A stretch of 64,000 nt of DNA from Erythroxylum novogranatense (lineage: Eukaryota; Streptophyta; Magnoliopsida; Malpighiales; Erythroxylaceae). Made by a program: the position numbers and the translations under genes. The notes below the pieces were generated by a model, which was given only the letters and a program-made list of their open reading frames with translations, ran no database searches and was not told where the DNA came from. The stretch spans positions 6,171,001 to 6,235,000 of the forward strand of contig CM057229.1 of NCBI GenBank assembly GCA_029891385.1, given 5' to 3'. How positions within the stretch are numbered: position 1 is the stretch's first letter; every line of letters begins with the position of its first letter. Of this stretch, positions 1-12,096 are shown piece after piece.

Positions 1-190
1 CTCTAAAAATGACAAGTATTCTAAGGGCGCTAAAAACATGGATTTGAAATAATTGTCAGTCAAAGAAGAAGTACAAAAACATAAAATATCAATTGAGTAT
101 ATTGGAACTGATCTTATGGTCGTAGATCCATTAACTAAAGGATTTTGCGTAAAATATTTACTGGCCATATTGAAAGGATGGAAATTATAG
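1..190 (+). pseudogene. Copia pol C-terminus (RNase H tail), fragment
   Basis: The plus-strand translation ends in the motif usual for the end of Copia RNase H: a conserved 'IEYIGTDLMVVDPLTKG' stretch, a few more residues, and a stop near 190. There is an in-frame TAA early in the fragment, so it is decayed. The rest of the element lies left of the window. The LTR at 575-847 follows about 380 bases downstream in the same orientation, with a purine-rich tract just before it, so the two probably belong to one element. The Copia assignment is well supported; the lineage is not determined. Confidence 0.8.
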
Positions 191-574
191 ATAAATCCTT
201 ATTAGCATGAGATCAGGTTATGTATGTACATATGTTTAGATATTTGCTATTATTGTTTTATGAATTCAATTAATGTTATGTTTTTGTCTATTTGTTAATT
301 GTCACATTATATTGTGTACACACATTATTTTTTGTGATGACAAATTATGTTTTGAGACATATTAAAGTTGATAATTACGGTGTTTCTCAATTACAGTTAT
401 ATTTGAGTTGAGATGATTGTGTGATACTGAAAGGAATCATGTCGTTAGATGACTTCTAACTGTCATGATCTCATTATTTCAATTCATTCAAGTTTGATGG
501 CTTGATAGATTCAATATATAGTACCCACTTGTGTTTCTAGATCATCAAGTCGTAACATAGGTTAAATGGAAGAT

Positions 575-847
575 TGTTAGATTAATTTAATAATCATAAG
601 TGTGACCTATATTACTTTATTTGATTCTAACATAAAATGAGCCCAAAATAATAGTTATTGGGCTTGTTAAAGAAAATTAAAACCATTAGGGTTAATTAAT
701 ATAAAACCCTTCCCCCTCCCTTCAATTTTTACAGATGTCAAAATATATATGTTCTTGCACCATTGAAAAGAACAAAGAAAGGAAAGAAGACGAGAGTGGA
801 TAAGTCTTTTGCGTAAAAAAGGCATTTGTAAACACGAAGAGATTACA
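575..847 (+). repeat. Copia LTR (3' LTR of the element entering from the left)
   Basis: It begins TGTTAGATTAATTT directly after a purine-rich tract (AAATGGAAG) and probably ends near ATTACA at 847. An inverted copy lies at 964-1247, and both contain blocks such as TTAAAGAAAATTAAAA and the CATTGAAA..GAACRAAGAAA stretch. The right boundary is approximate because it rests on where the two copies stop matching. Confidence 0.65.
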
Positions 848-963
848 TAGTATAAATCAAGGTTAGTATTTCTCTCTTTTCTTTATAACACTAATTTTAT
901 GGTTTAAGGGTGTTGAATTAATTGTGTCATAAATATTCTTGAGTGAATTCTATGCTTAACATA

Positions 964-1247
964 TGTAATCGTTTTCTAATCACAAATGCCTTCTTTACGT
1001 AAAAGCTTTATTAACTCACGTCTTTTCTATTTCTTCGTTCTTTCAATGATACAAAATGTACATGTTTTAATATCTGTAAAACGTTTCTTCAAACTAAAGT
1101 GAAAAAAAGATTTCTTTATTAATTAACCCTAATGATTTTAATTTTCTTTAACAAACTCAACATATAACCATTACTTTGGTCGTACTTTATATTAAAATAA
1201 TATAATATAATATAAGCCACACTTATAATTATTAAATTAATTTAACA
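964..1247 (-). repeat. Inverted copy of the Copia LTR, probably a solo or truncated LTR
   Basis: Read on the minus strand it starts TGTTAAATTAATTT at 1247 and matches the LTR at 575-847 over most of its length, ending near ATTACA. Its outer edge abuts the receptor-kinase homology that begins about 1265. No matching 5-bp target duplication was found (acata on the left, gtctt on the right), so a later deletion or rearrangement is likely. Confidence 0.6.
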
Positions 1248-1264
1248 GTCTTCCCCTGTACCCA

Positions 1265-1836
1265 ATTATAAAGTCGAAGATTACCGTCAAAATCAAGCGT
1301 TAGTCTTTTCTGCATTATCACTTCGTAATCTGTTGACTTAAATGTTAAATTATCGCTTGATATGAATTTACGTACCAAATACATCAAACCATGCAAATCT
1401 GCCGTTGTTGAACGTGGACCTCCCATCCTCCCAGCTCACTTTCCGGGGATCTGGCAAGTAGACACTAAAAACCTCAACACCGTCAAAAAGAAGTCGCAGG
1501 ACGTTATCATTGTCGAAGTATAATCTTTATAAACAGAAAGAAACGTTACTTTGGTTTCTTGAGGAAATAAGCTGCCTGTTCTTATGGGGTTGTTGCAGAG
1601 GAAGAAGATTATCAGTAGGAAAATTGAAACTTTGCCACAAAATAACACCCTCCCTTTCACGCAGAACAAGATTACCATTGTCATAAAGTTTTAACTCCGC
1701 TGTTGAGTTTGAGACAGTGCCTGGGACAAGCGACTAGCATCAGTTAATACCAAATCTCCTATTTTTTGCAGGGACGGCTTTGAGCGTTTTCCTTTAACTG
1801 GAAAGTCACGGTTGGCCATCCAAACCAGGGTGCAGG
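1265..1836 (-). pseudogene. S-domain receptor-like kinase, lectin-region fragment
   Basis: This stretch is colinear with 45541-46117 of the larger receptor-kinase pseudogene. It covers the extracellular B-lectin region, including the equivalents of the WQSFNFPTDTLLP motif and the 'LTLDFDGNLRLY' strand. The two are clearly paralogous by eye, but this copy has frameshifts and no kinase part. The left edge is cut by the inverted LTR and the right edge stops in the 'VWMANRD' region. It indicates a former cluster of such genes here. It has no coding capacity. Confidence 0.8.
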
Positions 1837-2011
1837 ATCCAAGACAATGCCTATTTTTTTTAGTTTGGGCCTGTACTATTGGGTTTTGTCAAGCTTTAAC
1901 ACGTCGGATTTTAGATTTAATTTTCCCTCGTGAAGAATGAACCGCGATCTCGTAGCTTTGTTGATTTGATCCACGCCATCGCCTATTGTGATCCTTTTGT
2001 TCTCTTTTCAT

Positions 2012-2104
2012 TGTAATAAAAAAAAATGATATATGTCGTTTAAAGACGTTTGAAACAGTGTAATAAAAAAAATGATATATGTCGTTTAAAGACGTTTGAA
2101 ACAG
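2012..2104. repeat. 47-bp tandem duplication
   Basis: Two adjacent copies of a unit that starts TGTAATAAAAAAAA and contains ATATGTCGTTTAAAGACG differ only in A-run length. This looks like a recent slippage or local duplication. No gene is associated. Confidence 0.9.
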
Positions 2105-2105
2105 T

Positions 2106-3881
2106 GTAACATGGAGGACTATGTATTTATTGTATACAATAAAGACACCAACTATTCTATTCTATCAACATATTAAAGCTACATGGAGTGATGATCAACC
2201 TTGGGACTGGGGTCGGGGTTTTGTTATCCAGTCAGTTCTGTCGTTGACGTCTTGAAGTAACAGACTGTGGTTGCAAGTCGAGCCAAGAAGGTTTACAGAA
2301 GAAAAAGAATAGATGTTGAAGCTGCAAGGTATCTTCATTCTTGAATAATTAGTTGGCTAGGGCCTTGGCTTGGGTTCATCATCAATGAGCTATGGTAAGA
2401 CCAATCATATATATTAGAAAGAGTTAAAATCATGATCATTATTTTGATAGTTTTTAAATTATATCTTCACATCAATCAATAATTTATAATATGTTAAAAT
2501 TTAAATTTAAATTAATCATAATTTCAATAAAATCACTAATAAAGTAGTGATTGATCATCTTTTCCATATTAAATTAAAGAAAATAAATTCAACATTAAGA
2601 TCTTTAATTTTTCGTATCAAAATAAAAGACAACAAATAGCTATTGAAACTATAATCATTTGTTGTTTAGTGGTCACAAATTGAATAAATATTTATTAATA
2701 ATTAATAATAAGCCATATTAAATTATTAATAATATAAGAATGTTAGTGACACACGAGAAAGTAAATTATGTATATTCACTTTCTATCATATTTATAAATT
2801 AATAAATGATTATGATGAATTTATATATGGTAATAACGAAGTAATTATAATGATTGAAGATAACAGGAAAAGAATGAAAAACTAATATCTAATGGTTTGA
2901 CCAAGCAATTTTCATTATGTTCAATTCATAAAATTCACTATATGTTCGTCTTTAAAGAGTGAAAAGGACCTTTTATACAACTTTTTTGTAACGATTAAAG
3001 AAAATTGTTACAAAATCTTGTTTAACATCAAGAAAGCCCTCCCAATGCATAACCCAAACAAATTCTCTAATTTATATATCATTTATTTATAATAAAATAA
3101 TATAAAATAATCGTTAAGAATTAAAAAAAAGTAAATGCTACAACTGTTAGTGATAATAACATTAGTTGATCGTTTTGTTAAATTGGTTGAGGTCACAAAT
3201 TTATAGTGTATATTATGAGAAGATATTGGTCGATTATATTGGTATACTGGTCAATCAGCCTATTCAAAAACCCTAATATTAGTCATCCAAATCCTCACAT
3301 TTATCAACCAAACTTTATGAAAAATAAGTTTTTTTCAAAACTTCTCAAGGAAAGAATTATAAAGTAAAAACCTGCTTTCTTTAAAATTTTTCCAAACTTT
3401 CTCTTGATGATGGTAAATTATATGTATCATACCTTAAATAACATGGATCATGCAATGACTAAACTACTAATTCATTGAAACCACCTAAATAAGTTTACGA
3501 AAATTCCTTTTATTTTAGTTCTTCACTTGAATTTTTTAAAAAAGCACAAGTATTCTATTTTATTTATTTTCTTTATTATGTGATTGTTCAATTGATTAAA
3601 TTATCTCATTTATTCAGTTTTTTCTATTAATCTTGATTTTTCACACCTTAACTTACTAGTATAATCAAGACATAACTATTAGGTTTTCAATTAAGTGTTA
3701 GAGATTTTAAAAATTGGTCAAAATGTAAAACTTCTAAGCAGCTCATTTTATTTAGCAACATGGAATATCACTTAAATCAGGTTATCATAAACAAATTGGC
3801 GCCAATCTTTCCTTTCATTCATCTATGTTTCTCTGCATTATTCAACCTCCATTTATCGCACAGTAGACACAATAACATGAG
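2106..3881. other. AT-rich intergenic sequence
   Basis: No long ORF, RNA gene or recognisable element is seen. It is strongly AT-rich with short A/T runs. It is the left target flank of Copia-A: ATGTA at 3882-3886 is its target duplication, against ATGCA at 33579-33583. Confidence 0.6.
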
Positions 3882-3886
3882 ATGTA

Positions 3887-4420
3887 TGTAATGGGTAGCA
3901 CAGACCTTATTACGCACCCAGGATCAAACATGAATGGGTAAAAACGAAGGAAAAATGGAATACCTGATTTCGGTTCCATTTCGACTTTCGAAGCAGTTTC
4001 CGCCATCCAAACGACCTCCAATCTTCCCGGGCCTATTGAGGAAGTTGTTCACCGTCGTCCACTCTAGTTCTTTCTGCAGTTTACTTACCCACGAGCTCTC
4101 GTAATGGGTCAGAGAACTTAATGCTCGTGAATTTCATAAGTAACTACAGGAGATCTTAACCTTTATATAGCTTCCATATCGGGCTTCCTCATCACAAGGC
4201 CGATATGGTCCAGGTCCACACTGAAGGGGATCTATTTTCCTCGTGGACTTTGACCCATTAATTTAAATCATTTATTGGGCCACTTTATTACCCTTATCCG
4301 GATCGAATTGCGTAACTTAATCGATAAGTTATTGAAAAACCAAAAATACAATTAATGATTGTCCATTTACAAAGGGATGGACACAAATGCCCTTAATGGT
4401 AAGGGCAAGAATGTCCAACA
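3887..4420 (-). repeat. Copia-A 3' LTR
   Basis: It matches 33045-33578 with a scatter of substitutions, a few percent by eye. The element-internal side has a purine tract (read on the minus strand CCAAGGGGGAGAT, 4421-4433) directly before the LTR start, as expected for a 3' LTR in minus orientation. Confidence 0.93.
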
Positions 4421-5094
4421 ATCTCCCCCTTGGACAATTATTAATTGCAGCTTTGTTAAGTTTAAAACAGTTGAAAAATTCGGTCAAATTACGCTATTGT
4501 ATTGGTACCAATTATTTAAAAACATTCGATCCAAAGGTAATGAAAGTCCACCATTCTGTCCTGCAAGGTTTTCGATATCGAAAAATATCAAACACATGTG
4601 TCATATGTGACACAGGTCCAATATAATCACGAATATCTAATGCCTCACTAACATGAATAGGAAAATGGAGTGTGGCAAACTACGATGATACCTGTATGAT
4701 CTAAATTGTATCATCTTCATTTGTAGGTTTCAATTTCTCTAACTTGATGCTAAACTGCAACAGAGAAATCTGTATTCTCTCACCGAATGCTAAACAACAT
4801 TAGAGAATTTCTTTATGGGATCAAAACTTTATATCCCTCTATGTCATATGAAACTTTAAGGACATCCATACAAACTTTATGTGTTTAATGACATAGATAC
4901 AAGGTCAATCTTTATATATGCCCTCTGACCTTTAAAATGCTTGAGATTAACACAATTCTCAAGACTTCATATGTATTATGACCATGGACAAAATTAATGA
5001 GGATAAAAGAAAATGATCATTTTCATTAACAAACAACCATAAAGTCATAATACATTACTATATACAAAATAGGAAGGAGCAAATACAAGGATCC
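4421..5094 (-). other. Copia-A 3' untranslated region and polypurine tract
   Basis: This is non-coding sequence between the RNase H stop and the 3' LTR. The polypurine tract lies at 4421-4433. No additional ORF with family resemblance is seen. Confidence 0.75.
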
Positions 5095-6709
5095 CTAACT
5101 AATACTGTATAAGGGCTTCAAAATGCCCATACTGGATACATGTCTGACAAACTCTAATGGGCGAAGTCCTTTAGTCAAGGGATCAGTCAACATATCCTCA
5201 GTCCTAATATGCTCCACTTTAACGTCACCCTTCTGAATCAATTCCTTTATGGTCAAATATTTGACCTCCAAATGCTTAGACCCTGTGATATTCTTGTTGT
5301 TGTTACTAAACAACACTACAGCAAGATTATCACAGTACAACGGAATGGGTCTAGCTATGGAATCCACCATAGACAACTCAGAAATCAAGTTTCTGAGCCA
5401 AACTGCTTGTGTAGCAGCTCCATAACATGCAACAAACTCTGCATGCATGGTTGAGGAAGTTATTAGTGTCTGCTTGACACTCTTCCACGATACCGCACCA
5501 TCTGCCATCGTGAAGATGTATCCTGATGTCGACTTGCGATCATCTGGACACATAGCAAAATCGGAGTCCGTATACCCTGTGAGGATCAAATCGTCGACTT
5601 TCCTATATGTCAACAAATAATCCTTGGTACCCTTCAGATATCTCAACACTCGTTTGACTGCATGCCAATGGTCCATACCAGGGTTTGCCTGATATCGACC
5701 TAGCAATCCAACGACAAATGCAATATCTGGTCTAGTGCATACTTGTGCATATATCAAGCTACCTATTGCACTAGCGTACAGAATATTCTTTATAGCCTCC
5801 CTCTCAACTGCATTCTTTGGACACTGTCCCAAAGATAATTTCTCTCCACGAGAGATGGGTGCTACAACAGGTCTACAATCAGCCATATTAAACCTTTGTA
5901 GCACTCGCTCAATGTATGTCTTTTGCGAGAGGCTCAACATGTGTTGAGATCTGTCTCGATGAATCTATATACCTGCGAACGAAAGATGCTTCACCTAAAT
6001 CCTTCATGTCAAAATGTTTGGTCAAAAGTCGCTTTACTTCATGCAACATGGCCAAATCATTCGACACGAGCAAGATATCATCGACATACAGGAGTATGAA
6101 GATGACTCTGCTCCCCCTGACCTTATAGTATAAGCATCTTTCGACTTTGTTTTCCACAAAGCCTAATGAGGTCAAAACCTCATCAAACTTTAGGTACCAT
6201 TGTCTGAAAACTTGTTTCAAACCATATATTGATTTATTCAACTTATAGACCTTTTTAGCTGCATCTGGATCCTGAAAACCTTCAGGTTGCTCCATATAGA
6301 CCTCCTCATAAAGGTCACCATTCAGGAAAGCGATTTTAACGTCCATCTGGTGTAGCTCCATATCGTAATGAGCTACTATTGCCATCATCACTCTAAATGC
6401 ATCCTTCGAGGACACAGGAGAGAATGTGACATTAAAGTCAATTCCCTCCCTCTGAGAGAATCCTCTGGCAACAAGACGTGCCTTAAACCGCTCAACTTGA
6501 CCCTGTGTGTCCTTCTTGGTCTTAAACACCCACTTGCAACTAACAGGCCTGCAATGTTGAGGTAAATCAATAAGCTCCCACACTTTATTATACACCATCG
6601 ATTGCATCTCATCCTTCATTGCTTCCCACCACCTATCCGCATGAGGTCCAGAAACGGCTTCTGTAAAAGTCACTGGATCCACAACATGTTCTATATCATA
6701 GTCATGTTC
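5095..6709 (-). pseudogene. Copia-A reverse transcriptase and RNase H
   Basis: Two overlapping frames (5909-6682 and 5095-5940) together give the Copia RT and RNase H. RT landmarks are the 'CKWVFKTK' start, 'KARLVARGFSQ', 'QMDVKIAFLNG', 'IYGLKQ' and the catalytic YVDD with the 'LLYVDDILLVS' context. The RNase H frame carries 'TGYTDSDFA', 'KSTSGYIF', 'SSTMHAEF' and the terminal 'DPLTKGL'. A frameshift near 5925 separates the domains after 'DMKDLGEASF', and another near 6710 separates RT from the upstream integrase tail. Its role would have been copying element RNA into cDNA in cytoplasmic virus-like particles. Not functional as it stands. Confidence 0.92.
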
Positions 6710-6720
6710 TCCTAAAAAGA

Positions 6721-7135
6721 CTATATAGTCCGATGAGATAGCAGGTCACCTCTCTTTAGTGGATCTACGCAATTGTATGGGCTCTTGTGCCCAAAAGCCT
6801 CCTCCTGAATAAGAGTAGGTTCCTGTACTTGCATAGGTACAATACCCGAGCCAACATCCACCAGAGCCGACTGTATGACAAGCTGTGGGCACACAATGAT
6901 TGTAGTATCCTTCCTGCTATCTATTGGAGGATGTGAAGATCCTCCTTCATCGTAGATGTCATGTTCCAGAAACTTTGTCGTCTGTGACTCCACAATTCTG
7001 GCTCCTCCTTCTCTACAGAAAAATCTGTAGCCCTTAAAGTGGTCAGGATAACCAACGAAATAGCAACGAGTTGAACGAGGTTGCAATTTACTTTCATGAG
7101 GATTATACAACCTTACCTCAGCAGGGCAGCCCCAC
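6721..7135 (-). pseudogene. Copia-A integrase C-terminal part (distal half of split gene)
   Basis: The protein reads 'WGCPAEVRLYNPHESKL..' then 'CYFVGYPDHFKGYRF', the usual Copia integrase tail. Codons run straight up to the TGTAACATC start of element B at 7136. The same gene resumes at 29579 with '..[16 protein letters not shown]'. The five bases at the junction are duplicated: CCCAC here and CCGAC at 29579-29583. The reading frame is lost again near 6710. Confidence 0.9.
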
Positions 7136-9493
7136 TGTAACATCTCACTCCCGACAGGAAGGATAAAATAGTAATTTGGCAAAGGTCGAGAATAATTAGG
7201 ACTAATTGGATAATGTTATGCATACTGGTATTGGTCAAAAAATGAAATTGTGCACATGCAATAACTGTACATGCATTCATGATTATTTCTCGGTATTGGG
7301 CCTAAATGGAATTTTATTATGATTAATGTGGAAATTGTATTTAAAAAATTTATTGGACTGCATTTTTGTGTGTTTTACATTTTACGGGAATTATAGTAAT
7401 TTTTCTAGAATTTTCCGGAGAAAATTCTCGGATCGAAAAAATCGTCAAGTGATGAACCGGTTGATTTTCGGTACTAAAAAGGCCTGTCCAATGGCACTGA
7501 AATATTGGGTACATGATTTTAGGATTTATTTATTTTGAGCCATTGGAAATTTGGGGTAGAAAGTAAAATTGAATTTGGAAAGAATTAAGTGATTTTATAA
7601 AATGGTGACATTTGTCACTTGTTCCACCGTGTATTAAGCCTTTCACTTTAATTAAAAGCAACCCACTCCTCCTTTTGGTCTTGACTTCCACGACACTTGC
7701 ATTTTGGGTGGCCAAAAGCAAATTTTCTTCATGGTTTTCTCCATCTTCGTATGTTCTTCTCTTCCTTGGTGGTTTTGAATTTTTGCTCATCTTTCCTCCT
7801 TCCCCTTTGTTTCTTCTTCATTTAACTCACCAAAAAGACCTAGCTTAAACCTCATCCCTTGAGAAGAAGAAGATGTCGTGTATAGTAAGGAGAAATTAGG
7901 AGTTTGTAGTAAGTTGGAAGAATTGAAGAAGAGGAAGCTTGATTAGGTAAGGTTTGTGTTTTATATGTTGTTTTGTTAATTCAATGTATTATTTGTGATA
8001 TTTATGAACCTACTTGTATGGGAACTATGTTGGTATATGTGGGTATGTAATTGGTTTGTTTAATTGACGGTTGATTGAGAAAAGATGAATGAAATAGTAT
8101 GTATAGTGTGCGGTTGAAGTGTTTTAGCTTGATTTGGATTGATTCTTGATGATTATTCTTGCATGGAAATGAAGAGATTAGTGCTGCCAAATTGTGACTA
8201 TTAGTCTAAGTGAATTTATGAATGATCTAGGGACTGATTTGGTGTCCAATTGGTATGCTTATGGTAGTAGAATTGGAATTGGCATGATAGGAAGTGCATT
8301 GAGTAGTAAAGCTGAAAAATTGGCTTTGACCTAGTACACTCTCTTGAGTATAACTAATTTTGTGGTTATGCAAATAAGCTGAGGTTTGTTCCAAATGAAA
8401 CTTTGGCTTGTTGGCTACATTTTTGTGTGAAATAGGTGTTGTCTAATTTTATCCTTACGAGGGTGAATTTTGGCTTTGAAAGTTACTGTTGATGTCTGTA
8501 TGAACAGTAACCGAACCAATGACCTAAGTGTTTTGATGATTTTTCTAAATTAATTTAGAAGGAATTGATGAAAATAGTCTTCATGAGAGTTGAAGCCTAT
8601 ATTGTTAGCTTTCCATTGCCACTGATTTTGCAGTTTTTCGATATGTATATTGGGAGATATCCATTGTTAACTATTGACTGATTTTGTACATTGTGGTGAA
8701 ACCTAGCCTAAGTGTCAGATTTGTGAGCATTCTGATTGGAAGCAATTTTAGCAATTTCTGTGAATTGAATTGGCTTGAGTGATCTTCTAAAGAGTTGTAA
8801 AGGAAGAAATTATCTTGAAACTGGTTTAACGCATGTGATTTTTGGAGATCAAATTTTGGAGTTATGAGTTTTCAAAAACTGAACCTGCATTAGGTTTTTA
8901 ACTGCTGCCCTGATCAGTCACTTGTTTGGCAGTTTTGAACTTATTAGGGATGGAATTGGATTTTTAATCCTTCATAAAAATTGAAGTATGAGATCTTATC
9001 TTTCCAGTGAGATAAGTTAGTGATTGTTTTGACATTTGTGCTAGGAGATATGCTGCTTTGAAATGTACTGTTCATATTGGGAAATTTCAGTGGGCAGATG
9101 CTTTGGTGAATTGTTTGGCCTAGTTAGCAAATGAATTTGATTTCAGGTTGTCATGAAAGTTATAGATAACATTGGTATCTTTCTGTGCACATTTATTGTG
9201 TAATTTTTGACTGAGGAAATGGAAAGTTACGGATTTTATAATCTGTTGCACTGTTTTGACAAAATGTTGCACTGTTTTGTGAGGCATTGTGAGGGCAATA
9301 ACTTTGACTGCATTTTTGGCACCCTTAGAGGTGAAATTGACTTTTTTGTCCTCCATAAAACTTGTAGAGCCCTCTTTTCTCTATAAAATAGACACCAAGT
9401 TTGTCCAAGTTGGAATTCGGAGTAGGGAGTTATGCCCTGTGTAAGTTGAGATATCGAAGGACGTTTGTTCCAGATTTGTTATTGTTAAAGCAT

Positions 9494-9574
9494 AAGTCGA
9501 CTTGCATCTCAAACAAGTCGACTAGGACATACACAGTAGCATAAGTCGACTAGGATTCTTAAGCAAGTCGACTA
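9494..9574. repeat. Palindromic GTCGAC hairpin cassette in element B 5' LTR
   Basis: Four copies of AAGTCGACT occur at 9494, 9515, 9542 and 9564. The first pair forms AAGTCGACTTG..CAAGTCGACTA and the second repeats the arrangement. The same cassette is kept at about 27926-28008 in the other LTR. About 50 bases downstream is the block TTTTCCGTCCGAC, which also flanks the different hairpins of element C. Confidence 0.88.
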
Positions 9575-10154
9575 AGATCATATATTTTCCTTCTTTTGCT
9601 TATAACTTTTCCGTCCGACATCCGATTGACCTGATTCTTGAGGTATCGTATTCATAGAATATTTAATTTCATTTTCTGAAAGATTGGAAATTTTTGGACG
9701 GAAAATTGACGTGGGTCCGGTTTATTGTTTTCTGGTCACTATTTTATTTATTTTTGGACCTATAGAGGTCCGAATTGAGTACCGTCAGCACCATTAGATT
9801 TCTAATTTTTATACAGATTTTTAAGGTCGGGAATATCATGAACATGCATTGTGCACCTGTAAATTGCTACATGTGCATTATTAAATAGTTCTGATTGAGC
9901 AATTGGTAATGTTTATATACTGTAACTGTTTTAGAGGTACATTTGGAGCGTCGGTCCGCCAATGTCACTGAGACTTCCAGGTATTAGCTCGGAAGTACAA
10001 GTGAGTGACTGAGATGGCTTTCGTTCAATTATTATATGTTTAATGTGGAGAATAATGGAGGGATTAGGATTGCGTTTGTTCTGATTATGGATTCCGGGCG
10101 AAGGGCCCGATGTATGGGGAATCATGACATAGAAGTGTATTCTGTGAACTGAAT

Positions 10155-10275
10155 TGCTTCTACTGTGATCAATTGTGAGATACTGTATTATGATCAATTG
10201 TGGTGTACTGTGATCCATTGTGATATACTGTGATCTGCTGGTTATACTGTGATCAATGGCTATACTGTGATCCAT
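10155..10275. repeat. Short imperfect tandem repeats in element B LTR
   Basis: Five to six imperfect units with the core TACTGTGATC(A/C)A(T/A)TG follow one another and recur at about 28590-28705. On the minus strand they keep a frame open ('DHSIAIDHSIT..'), which explains the apparent ORF; there is no sign of a protein family. Confidence 0.8.
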
Positions 10276-11145
10276 TGCTTGCTACATCAGACTACATTTA
10301 AATGCGCCTCTCTTGAGGCGATCGTTTTATGCTAACTGTTAAATTGGGCATATGCATTGCATACATCAATGCATAAACTGATAATAACAATAGTCGTGAC
10401 CAGAGTCGCCACGGACATCGACATCGATACTAAAAAGAGCCTCGAGCTCTGCGGAGTCTACTCCTAGACGCTAAGCGTCTCATGAATATTGTTCATCGTT
10501 TATCGCTCGGTCACAACACGGTAACAAACTGGAAAAGTGTTACAAGTGCATTGCATACATACTGGACTGAATAACTGAATGCCTGGAATGCCTTTTTGCT
10601 GTATATAATGATATGATACCGCTGGCTTATTCTTACTATGATTGTATTTGTTTGTATGATGCATGAATTGGGCGAACCATCGATGACGGTTTCTCACTGA
10701 GTTCGCAAAACTTACCCAAAATTTGCATATATTTTTCAAGTCTTGAAGAATACCCCGGTTGACACGGGAGTATGTCTACTGTAGGTAAGTGAAGGATAGA
10801 GGTCGGGATCAGTTCGTGTCTGCATTAGGGTCGCACTGAACTTTCTGTAAAGGATGCTTGCATTTGTAATGAGCCCAATTTAGTTATGGCTTTTTGTACA
10901 TTAAATGATTGTAACTTATTGTTGAATGATTGTAATAACTGAAAATGTTTATTTTGAAACTGAAACTGTTTATTTCTGAACGTGGGCTCAGATTATTACT
11001 GTCTATTCCGCACAATTGAATGGTTAAAAATGAAAATCGTATACTGAGTTTTGACCGACTGATGTAGTACGCTACCCTCGCGGGGCACGGACTCTGATAT
11101 CGCCAATGATATCGGGTTCGGGTCACGCGGGAGTGAGGTGTTACA

Positions 11146-11165
11146 TTTAGGTAGTATCAGAGCCC
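11146..11165 (+). promoter_or_regulatory. Element B primer-binding site (initiator-Met tRNA type)
   Basis: TTTAGG then TAGTATCAGAGCCC lies immediately after the 5' LTR. It matches the plant initiator-Met primer site TGGTATCAGAGC with one change. Element C has TGGTATCGAGCCC at the equivalent place. Confidence 0.85.
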
Positions 11166-11286
11166 AGCAATACGAATGTATCTGGGCACAGTCTGAAACA
11201 TAGGCCAAGTTGCATGCATTTGAGTTGTGTCGTTGTAGACCGTGGTAACTGATCCCTAGTCTGAGTCGTATGAGTAAAATCTTACG
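11146..11286 (+). other. Element B internal region, left piece
   Basis: This is 141 bases from the primer-binding site to the target duplication of element C (TTACG, 11282-11286). It aligns by eye with the start of element C's internal region read on the minus strand: both contain AAGTT..TGCATTT.AGT and CTGAGTCGTATG. It continues at 22077 across the insertion. Confidence 0.8.
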
Positions 11287-11948
11287 TGTAACACCCCACT
11301 CCCGCAAGACCTGAACCCGACATCGACGGTGATATCCAGGTCCGTGCCCCACGAGGTGGCGTGCTACATCACTCAGTAGAAAACTCAGTATAACTTTTTT
11401 TTTCTTAACACATACTCACACATATCATCGTGAATGCGGAAAACAATTTATATAAACAATTCAATGGCCTTGGGCCCCTTTTTACATTTACAATTTATTT
11501 TAGTCAATTGACTTTACAACTTGTCCAACTTAGTAATACAAAAGTCCAAGAATAGAAATACTAAGATGACGCAAACCCATCCCGACCACTTCTCCGCTTC
11601 CTCAACCAACAGATGGCATACGCCTGTTGCCTAACGGGTATTCTTCTAAGTCCTGAAAAATAGATGCAAATTTTGGGTGAGTTTTGTGAACTCGGTGAAA
11701 ACCATCATCGATGGTTCACTCAATTCATGCATGTTCAATCACTTACCAAATATCACATACGATCACGATTCACAAATGTAATCTCAAATAATACATACCA
11801 TTACATTTCACAAATGTAAGGTATATCACCTTTCATACAATCCAAATTCAATCATACCATATATGCAATGCACATGAGACCCTTTCCATTTTTATTACGT
11901 TGTTGTGACTGTGCCTTAAAATCGTGTCGAAGAACGGGCACATTGCGT

Positions 11949-12096
11949 TGAGCCAGTGGCTCTGAACATTGGGCTTGAAGCCCTAATACATTGAGCTTGA
12001 GGCTCTGAATACGTTGGACCTGAGGTCCTGTGCATTGAGCTGAAAGCTCTCATATACGTTGGGCGTGATATGCCCTGATCCGGTGGCTGCTCCGGT
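11949..12096. repeat. Array of mini-hairpins with variable, self-complementary stems
   Basis: Successive units of about 20-27 bases each begin near TTG and contain a short inverted repeat: GAGCC..GGCTC, GGGCT..AGCCC, GAGC..GCTC, GGACC..GGTCC, GAGCT..AGCTC, GGGC..GCCC. The stem sequence changes from unit to unit, but both arms change together. The array recurs at 19919-20066 in the other LTR with a single arm mutated in the first unit (GGCTT). Confidence 0.85.

Larger units (their letters stand above)
7136..11145 (+). repeat. Element B 5' LTR (4.0 kb)
   Basis: It matches 25572-29578 almost base for base, except for local blocks such as 10280-10320. ORFs inside it recur in both LTR copies and in the opposite-strand LTRs of element C only as diverged frames, so they are not genes. 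It contains a GTCGAC hairpin cassette (9494-9574), short tandem units with the core ATACTGTGATC (10155-10275), and small hairpins near 10436-10480. Confidence 0.93.

Noticed and set aside
7530..7848. Opposing ORFs of 86 and 78 residues, repeated at 25963-26281
   Set aside because: They occur at the same place in both LTRs of element B and overlap on opposite strands, with no family match. This is LTR sequence, not a gene.
9931..10275. 114-residue minus-strand ORF repeated at 28363-28707
   Set aside because: It lies in both LTRs of element B and is kept open by the ATACTGTGATC tandem repeats. There is no domain and no counterpart in element C.
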